Below, piece by piece: positions 58,055 to 64,000 of a stretch of 64,000 nucleotides of DNA (position 1 is the first letter of the stretch; every line of letters begins with the position of its first letter). The translations under genes and the position numbers were made by a program. The stretch comes from Lyophyllum atratum (lineage: Eukaryota; Basidiomycota; Agaricomycetes; Agaricales; Lyophyllaceae). Location of the stretch: contig JACGCN010000002.1 of the NCBI GenBank assembly GCA_014905825.1, positions 124,001-188,000 of the forward strand, written 5' to 3'. Under the pieces are notes generated by a model that did no database searches, was not told the origin of the DNA, and was given only the letters and a program-made list of their open reading frames with translations.

Positions 58055-60820
58055 ATGCCTCCCAAAAAAAATGCTGACGCCAAACTTGTCATGTACGCCT
58101 CTTATATTTTGTGCTCTTATCCTCTCGCTTGACGCTGACTTGTTTATGCCCCATACAGTAAGCCTAAAGGTTCAATTTCTAAGAAGGTCCTCATGTACGT
58201 GGTGTCGTCTATCCCATACGACTTTTTGTTCAACTGGATCCATAGCCCGGAGGAAGATATCGCTGCGTATGTTGTCATTTCTTCCTTTATCAACCGTTGT
58301 CTTGTTGATTTTACTTCGTTCCAGTATTGTGCGCAAAGCCCTGGACAACGGGCCCCCAAGGTATTTTTTTTCATACCTCCTCGTCACATTAAGCTTATGC
58401 ACTCTTAGCGCTATCCATATTCGCCGCGAACCAAAACGCAAAATTACTGACGATTCGGATATGTAAGTTCCCTCATTCCCTGCTAGCCCGTCTGCTCTGC
58501 TGATAACCCTTGCAGCGAGATCTTGGAAAGCCCACTTGCTTCTTCGCCAAAGAAAAAACAGCGTAACGTACCTGTTCATGACGCTGCCGCCGCTCCAAAG
58601 CTGGACGACGGAAAAACTGCATCGGCCATCCTGTAAGTTTCCCTCTTCATATACGCCGCCCATTTCTCACCCTGATTTCTTCAGCGCGGCTCTCGATGCA
58701 ATCAAGGCATCTCCGGTGGATGCTCCCAGCTCTGTTCCTGCTGCTCTGTGCGTGAAATTCCTTATATGAGTTGTATCACATTTTGAGCGCATTATTCGTT
58801 AGCCCTACTGGTCGTCCAGTGTAAGTGATGTGAACTGTTACCCCTCATGTTTCTCATCCCTTCCTTGTTACAGTCGACAGAAGGTGATGTCCGCAAAGGC
58901 TCGCGAATCTGAGGCAGCCGCACTCAAGTTGTATGTTCCCCTTTTGAACGACATCTGTAGTCCTTCTTTGATGTCTCTTCTTTAGAAAGACTTCTCGCAA
59001 ATCCCTGGTGAAGGTCCGAGAAGAAGCCGCAGCTGCGGGCGATGGTTTAAAGGGGTTTGTCTGTCTTTGCGATATAATTTGCACTTCTTTTACCTTGCCT
59101 TTAGAAAAGGAAAACCTCAACCGTTCCCAGACCTCCCTGATCTTGGGTCAGCGTCTCCTGCAAGCTCCGACGACGACGACAGCCTACCAGATGTAGCAAG
59201 GTATACCTTTTCCTCTGCTCATTGCCCACCAGTTACTAAGACATTTCATTTGCAGTCTAATCCGATCGGTGGTCCCTCGCCGCTCCGGGGGTGTCAAGCT
59301 TCCGATCTCCGAGGACGAAGCTGATGGAGAAGAGAGCGCCTCACTGGGTGTTCCCACTAAAAAGTATGTTTCGCCTTCTCCTATTGTAGCGGCAGCAACC
59401 TCATCGTCACAATCGGTTAAAGAAACCCGTTCATCGATGATGAAGCCGGTGCTTCCGACGGATTGGGAGATACCTTGCCATCTGAGGATGGAGAGGTCGA
59501 AGAAGATGCAGCTTCCGATGCTGCTGCCTCTGACGACAAGCCCATGTCTGAAAAGCAAGAGAGCGTCTCGGATGGTGACGTTCCTGGGGACATTTCGTGA
59601 ATAATTTCTTCGTTTCTACTCCGCCTCACCTCTGACTTACTTGAGCTCATTTGCCAGGGATGCTGATGAGGATCCTGACAACGTAATGCAGTCATCTATG
59701 CAGTACGGGCCCCTCAAGAGCATCTACCGCGGTCTCTGTGATATTCCGTATGTGCTATTTATTTTTCGTCATTGAAGATTACTGTCTGACTCTTGATTTT
59801 AGGCAAGTCTGTGAGGTCGCTCCATACATTCCTCCTGGGGGCGGTGACCCAGACGACCTCACCACCAAACGCACTCCAGTCGAGCGCATGATAGCTGCCA
59901 TTCGAGAGGAGGAGGTTCCGTACGTTGATTTCTGATCTTTCGTGTATCCTTTGTCTTATATTGTTTACAGTGCGCTCTTGGCCGGCCTTACTTTCATGCG
60001 CTATGACGGCTACGTTAATATGGCGCGGATGGATATGTTGGACCTCACCTTGGAGTATGGCCGCATCAAGACCACAGACACCAAAAGGCCTGCTGTCGGG
60101 ATCATGCTGGGCCTAGTAACTGACTGCGCGCTTATCAGTTCCGTAAAGTTCGGCTACCAGCAGGTCGAAACCCATCGAATCACCATTGCTCCCGCTCCCC
60201 AGGAAATGCGCAGGGAACAGTCAATGTGGGGCATGCTCTACGAGTTTGAAGTTATAATTGGACCAACGTCGAAGGATGGGTTTAGCTTCTCTACGCTCGG
60301 GGAGGGAAGAGGCGCGCGCTCTTGCGACTCTAAGGCTTGTAAGATTTTCTAAATCTCATCATGGTGACGGCTGCTTATATGTTCCCCTACTCCTCGTTAG
60401 CATCGGCTGGACCATCTACCCCTAAAAAGGGTTCGTCATATGCTGTGACGGTCAAATCCCCCATGGCGCACGGTACTTCAGCTTTGGGCAACCCAATATC
60501 CTTTGACCGCACTGGTGAGTGTCCTGCATCTTCCATTCTGCCCAGAGCATTGATGTTACTTGCCAGTCCCCATGTATGATGGTCGTGTTGGCCTCGGAAA
60601 AGAATTTCTTTTCAGAGATGCTGATTTCAAGGCCCTGCCGACCTGGCCACGCTATAAGGGTAACAAGTGCGATATCCCCAACGATTACCTGGTAGCCGTC
60701 GGCTACAGCCTTGGCACCTATGCCGCCTCCAACAACTCCGGCACCCGCTATCTGTCAGCTAATGTCCAGCTCGTCATAGTTCTGGGCACTCCAAGGTACG
60801 CCCTCAACGACACTGCGTAG
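58055..60820 (+). CDS. Uncharacterised nuclear micro-exon protein (family B)
   Basis: Start at 58055 (MPPKKNADAKLV). The first half is cut into many tiny exons, several only 20-60 bases: KPKGSISKKVL, then PEEDIAA, IVRKALDNGPP, a segment ending EPKRKITDDSD, and EILESPLASSPKKKQR. It is Lys/Arg-rich with nuclear-signal-like patches, then strongly acidic (LPSEDGEVEEDAASDAAASD). The folded second half: SSMQYGPLKSIYRGLCDI, LLAGLTFMRYDGYVNMARMD, VGIMLGLVTDCALISSVKFG, and MWGMLYEFEVIIGPTSKDGF. The last exon has VPMYDGRVGLGKEFLFRDAD, FKALPTWPRYKGNKCDIPND, YLVAVGYSLGTYAASN and LSANVQLVIVLGTP. The VPxYDGR...VxVGYxxxTY...LSxNVQ pattern is one I associate with a large uncharacterised Agaricomycete family. 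At least thirteen introns. Function unknown; a chromatin or DNA-associated role is only suggested by composition. Confidence 0.72.
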
Positions 60821-61171
60821 GGCGTTGGCGGCTCTTCTTTGGGTTGGTTGCTGAATGGTTAGTTCGTATTTTTCTGGAGTTCACCATTCCGTCTAACTTG
60901 CCTTTGCATCGGCTTCCTCAGTTTTCGCATTTCTTATCATGTCGTCCATCACCTACCGCTCATGCCTCGTCTTTCCCCATGATCAACTGTCTTTACATGC
61001 TGCGTCTCCATCTTATATACATCTGTCTTTACCTTGTATGTTCACTCTCCCAATGCACGTTTTTGTGCTATCAATGTCAGACAAAATATGCCCTCAAAGG
61101 CTCAAAACTACGTGTATTGACGTTACTGATCAAAAAAAAAGCATATACGGTACAAAGCCCGAGCGTCCGGT

Positions 61172-62866
61172 TCAATTCTCCGCCTTATACTCCCAATACC
61201 ATTCCCCTCGTCCTGAGAATTCCGTACGCCCTCTTGAATGTTTGACGAAGGACTCTTTGAGGTGGTACACAAGCTCCAGCTGGCAATGGCCGCATCTATG
61301 AGTGATGGCGGTTGCCTGGGTCTTCTTGTTCTTCTTCGACTCCGCCCACTGAATATCAACCGGCGCACCCCATGGCTTGTAGCTGTAACATCCAGGGCAA
61401 GAGTACGGCGCAGGCTCTCCAAAGGGTTTTGAAGCGGGATGTGCCCAGATATATCTCACCGTCTTCTTCCCTTGCTGGAGCACGTAGATGTCCGTGTGGG
61501 CACCTACGATCTGAAGCTCATGGAGAACGGCGTCCCACTGACGTTCATGGATGAACCAGGAGACTGATGCTGATTGAAGAAGTGGGTTGGTGAGGCAGGG
61601 CTGCAGCTGAGCCTGACCGAAGGCCATAACCCAATAAAATAAGCCTCTGAACGTTTCAAAAGTCAGGGGTGCTTTACTAGAAGCTGAATATATCTAACCT
61701 TTCTGTAAACGCTTTGAGGTCGGTGTAAGCCTCCTTGACGGATACTACGGCCCCGCATACAAGCATGGTGAGCGTATTCCGGCTTCCCTCCCTTAAGATG
61801 TCGGTTAGCAAGGCAGGAAAGAGGTTCTCCATGACCTGACATTGTGAGTCAAGGGTAATAAGCATCTATGGGGAGCGGGGTACTGACCTGAGCCACTGTT
61901 GCCGCGCCTTGCCCATTTACAGTAAAATGAAGGTCTCCCCGGCTGGGGTCGCTGTGGTCCGTCAGATAGACGGCGAAAGTTCGGAACCTGAGGTCGGGAT
62001 GAAGTGTTAGCTCGCATTTACATTCTTGGAATAAATGCTTACTCCTTGAGATCACCAGTCTTGAGGCGTTTGACCAGCACGTCAACGCTCTTGAGGTATT
62101 CTTTGAACTTTTTCTCATTCCCGAGGTCCCAAGGTAGGTCGACGAATTTGATCCTGTTAGGAAGGTATGGTGCCATATTATGAAAGATGGCTCTGGCCGA
62201 GTCCCCGTCAGGATCCACTGAGGCCAGACGAAGGGATATGACAACAAGAGCGGGCGTCGAGCACAACGCAAAAGCCTCGCGGGTGCTGGGTCCTCCACGT
62301 AGCAGCGTTGGCTTTTTCGAGTTGGAGAATGCCTGCACACGCACCTGTTAGCATATTACGTATGATAATGTAGAATTCAAGGCACATAATATGGTGCAAC
62401 GATGGGGTCGCTGTTTTTGCCGCCCGGTTGGAGGTGACAGGGTGGGCATGTAAACACCTCGTCTGGATCCAAAACTTCAGGGAGCGTGACGCATCTCACA
62501 CAGATGACTCTTGCGCACGTTCCGCAACCAATAAGCGTCCCTCCGTTCCTGCAACCTGAACAAAACTTCAATAGTGGTGAGCCAAAGGTTTTATACTATG
62601 CGTACATCTCCAGCACTCACTTGGTTGCGTTCTTCCTCATCAACTTCCTTAGACTCTGTGGCGGTGTTGTTCGTCTCAAGTGGTGGCTCGGCGGCTGCTT
62701 TATCTGTGGTTTTGGGCTTTTTGTTGAGATTCTCGATCCTGTCTGAATGCCTGCTTTCCGTCTGGGGCACTTCATTGGCAGCTTTGCGCTTTTTGGGTAC
62801 CACCAGCGGCATGCGGGGTGCCGGTTCGCCTGTGGATTTGTCTACTCTTTTTTTACGTGGAGGCAT
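61172..62866 (-). CDS. PHD-like Cys-rich protein of an Agaricomycete-expanded family (family C)
   Basis: Start at 62866 with a basic nuclear-type N terminus (MPPRKKRVDKSTGEPAPRMP; PLVVPKKRKAANEV). A zinc-binding module at about 62570-62430 reads CSGCRNGGTLIGCGTCARVI, CVRCVTLPEVL, then FTCPPCH: eight cysteines in CX2C pairs, like a PHD finger. The large conserved region follows: ALCSTPALVVISLRLASVDP, FHNMAPYLPNRIKFVDLPWD, FRTFAVYLTDHSDPSRGDLH, TLTMLVCGAVVSVKEAYTDL, and FYWVMAFGQAQLQPCLTNPL after an intron whose splicing restores the frame. It then continues VRYIWAHPASKPFGEPAPYS with CPGC and CGHC knuckles. The stop is at 61172. The TDHSDPxRGDL and WAHxxxxPxGEPxPxxCPxC blocks match a PHD-like family amplified in many Agaricomycetes, with no proven function. 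Six introns. Confidence 0.78.
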
Positions 62867-63083
62867 GGATGTGGAAACGTAGAGGTACAAGCGACGGAGC
62901 CGCTGCGTGAGCTGGCATAAATTCATTTACAAGTCACGTGATCGTGTTTCCATGACGAGATGTTATTGTATTGGACAGTATGTACATACTTCTGAAGCAA
63001 TATGGTTTTGGGCGAGGTCCTTCAAAAACCAGGCCGGTTTTTGAAGTGCCGCAGCCAGACGGTAAAATAGTATAGTGCTAAGA

Positions 63084-63508
63084 TTAACTGTGCGCTGGTC
63101 TGGAGGTGGTGTACGTGCGTCGTATGAGAGCAACTGCAAGCTGTGCGGAGGCCTCTGAGACGCCTTGGCGCCACCTCACAGCAAAAGAGAAAAGAGAGAA
63201 ATTGGAGAGAAACAGAAGCACGGTAATATTAACCGTGCACTGATTTTGAGGTGGCGTACGCACATCATATGAGAGCAACCGCAAGCTGTGCGGATGCCTC
63301 TGAGACGCCTTGTCACCACCCTGCAGGAAAGGAGAAAAGAGAGAAATTGAAAAGAAATAGAAGCATGGTCATATTAACTGTGCGCTGATTTTGAGGTGGC
63401 GTACGCGCGTCATATGAGAGCAACCGCAAGCTGTGCGGATGCCTCTGAGACGCCTTGGCGCCACCCCGCAGCAAAGGGGAAAAGAGAGAAATAAAAGGTA
63501 AATAGAAG
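63084..63508. repeat. Tandem repeat, three units of about 145 bp
   Basis: Units start at 63084, 63229 and 63374 with TTAACTGTGCGCTG or close variants. Each contains GAGGTGG(C/T)GTACG, GAGAGCAAC(T/C)GCAAGCTGTGCGGA, GCCTCTGAGACGCCTTG and a terminal AAGAGAGAAAT purine tract. The 145-base spacing is exact for the first two steps. Similarity is high but not perfect, so the array is not brand new. Confidence 0.92.
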
Positions 63509-63559
63509 GAATCCAGTATTACTACGGCGTCAGATCTTTAGCTCTCTCTGAAGATAAGA

Positions 63560-64000
63560 ACCCTGCATGGGTGAGGTGCAGCGAAGCAGACCCCGGAGCC
63601 CTACCTGGCTCTGAAGGTCACACACCCCAGACTGGGTGCGCGAACGTGGTAAGGCACCCTCAACACCAGCCCTAACAGGCTCGATACACCGCGCCCCTCA
63701 AGCTAAGGGCACGGGTGAGGGACAAGTGAACGGAGCCCTAACTGGCTCCGAAGATTGCACACCCCAAACTGGGCGTGCGATCCTGGTGAGGCGCCCTCGA
63801 CACCAGCCCTAACTGGCTTCGAAGATCGCACACCCCAAACTGGATGTGCGATCCTGGTGAGGCGCCCTCGACACGAGCCCTAACAGGCTCGATACCCCAC
63901 ACCCCTCAAGCTAGGGGCATGGGTGAGGTGCCGGGAAGCGAAGCCCTAACTGGCCATGAAGATCACACACCCCAAACTGGGTGCGCGATCGTGGTAAGGC
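63560..64000. repeat. Second tandem repeat array, continues past the window end
   Basis: A core of about 75-80 bases, CCCTAAC(T/A)GGCT(C/T)...ACACCCCAAACTGG(G/A)(T/C)G(T/C)GCGATC(C/G)TGGTGAGGCGCCCTCGACACCAG, recurs at least four times. Some copies are separated by CCCCTCAAGCTA(A/G)GGGCA(C/T)GGGTGAGG blocks, so there is a higher-order unit. It is cut by the window end. Confidence 0.88.

Noticed and set aside
1..64000. tRNA, rRNA or CRISPR features
   Set aside because: No cloverleaf-like sequence with a GGTTCRA box, no rRNA-like stretch and no regular repeat-spacer array were found by eye; CRISPR is not expected in a fungal nuclear genome.

Overview
This looks like nuclear DNA of a mushroom-forming basidiomycete (Agaricomycetes). 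Genes are split by many 48-70 base GT-AG introns with CTAA/CTNA branch sites. The repertoire is typical of that class: Plavaka-type transposases with companion DUF6532-like genes, MYND-finger proteins, seven-pass membrane proteins, and several expanded nuclear families with no known function. All calls rest on reading translations and splice signals by eye. No database search was run, so exon boundaries inside long genes are approximate unless stated.

Layout. 0.9-2.9 kb: ER co-chaperone of the DNAJC3/P58IPK type (minus). 3.4-5.0 kb: two tandem small secreted cysteine-rich genes (plus) with knottin-like cysteine spacing; the second has an uncertain or broken frame. 5.9-9.0 kb: secreted GH92 alpha-mannosidase (minus). 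10.5-19.6 kb: a transposon-rich block. It holds a dead Plavaka transposase split by a 564-bp hAT-like non-autonomous element with a clean 8-bp target duplication, a small coiled-coil nuclear gene, an apparently complete Plavaka transposase, and two tandem DUF6532-like genes, the first divergent from the transposase. 20.2-21.1 kb: MYND protein. 22.0-23.3 kb: short-chain dehydrogenase. 23.3-28.5 kb: no convincing gene.

28.5-38.8 kb: a C2H2 transcription factor, a cytochrome P450 and an adenylate-forming reductase (A-T-R, NRPS-like). The P450 and reductase are adjacent and on the same strand, so they form a candidate small biosynthetic cluster. 40.0-42.1 kb: a larger MYND protein. 42.8-45.7 kb: a SAMHD1-like HD-domain dNTPase with an unusual repetitive C-terminal tail. 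46.0-49.0 kb: RQC1/TCF25, the ribosome quality control subunit. A degenerate copy of its 5' part lies at 49.4-53.0 kb and is split by about 2.9 kb carrying a seven-pass membrane gene. 53.2-54.7 kb: a cysteine-cluster and coiled-coil protein.

55.8-62.9 kb: three uncharacterised nuclear-type genes that belong to families expanded in Agaricomycetes (an all-beta-looking protein, a basic micro-exon gene and a PHD-like Cys-rich protein). A 203-bp tandem duplication lies among them, and 145-bp tandem repeats plus a second repeat family border them at 63.1-64.0 kb. This block is the best candidate for an undescribed system, possibly cargo of a large mobile element, but that is inference.
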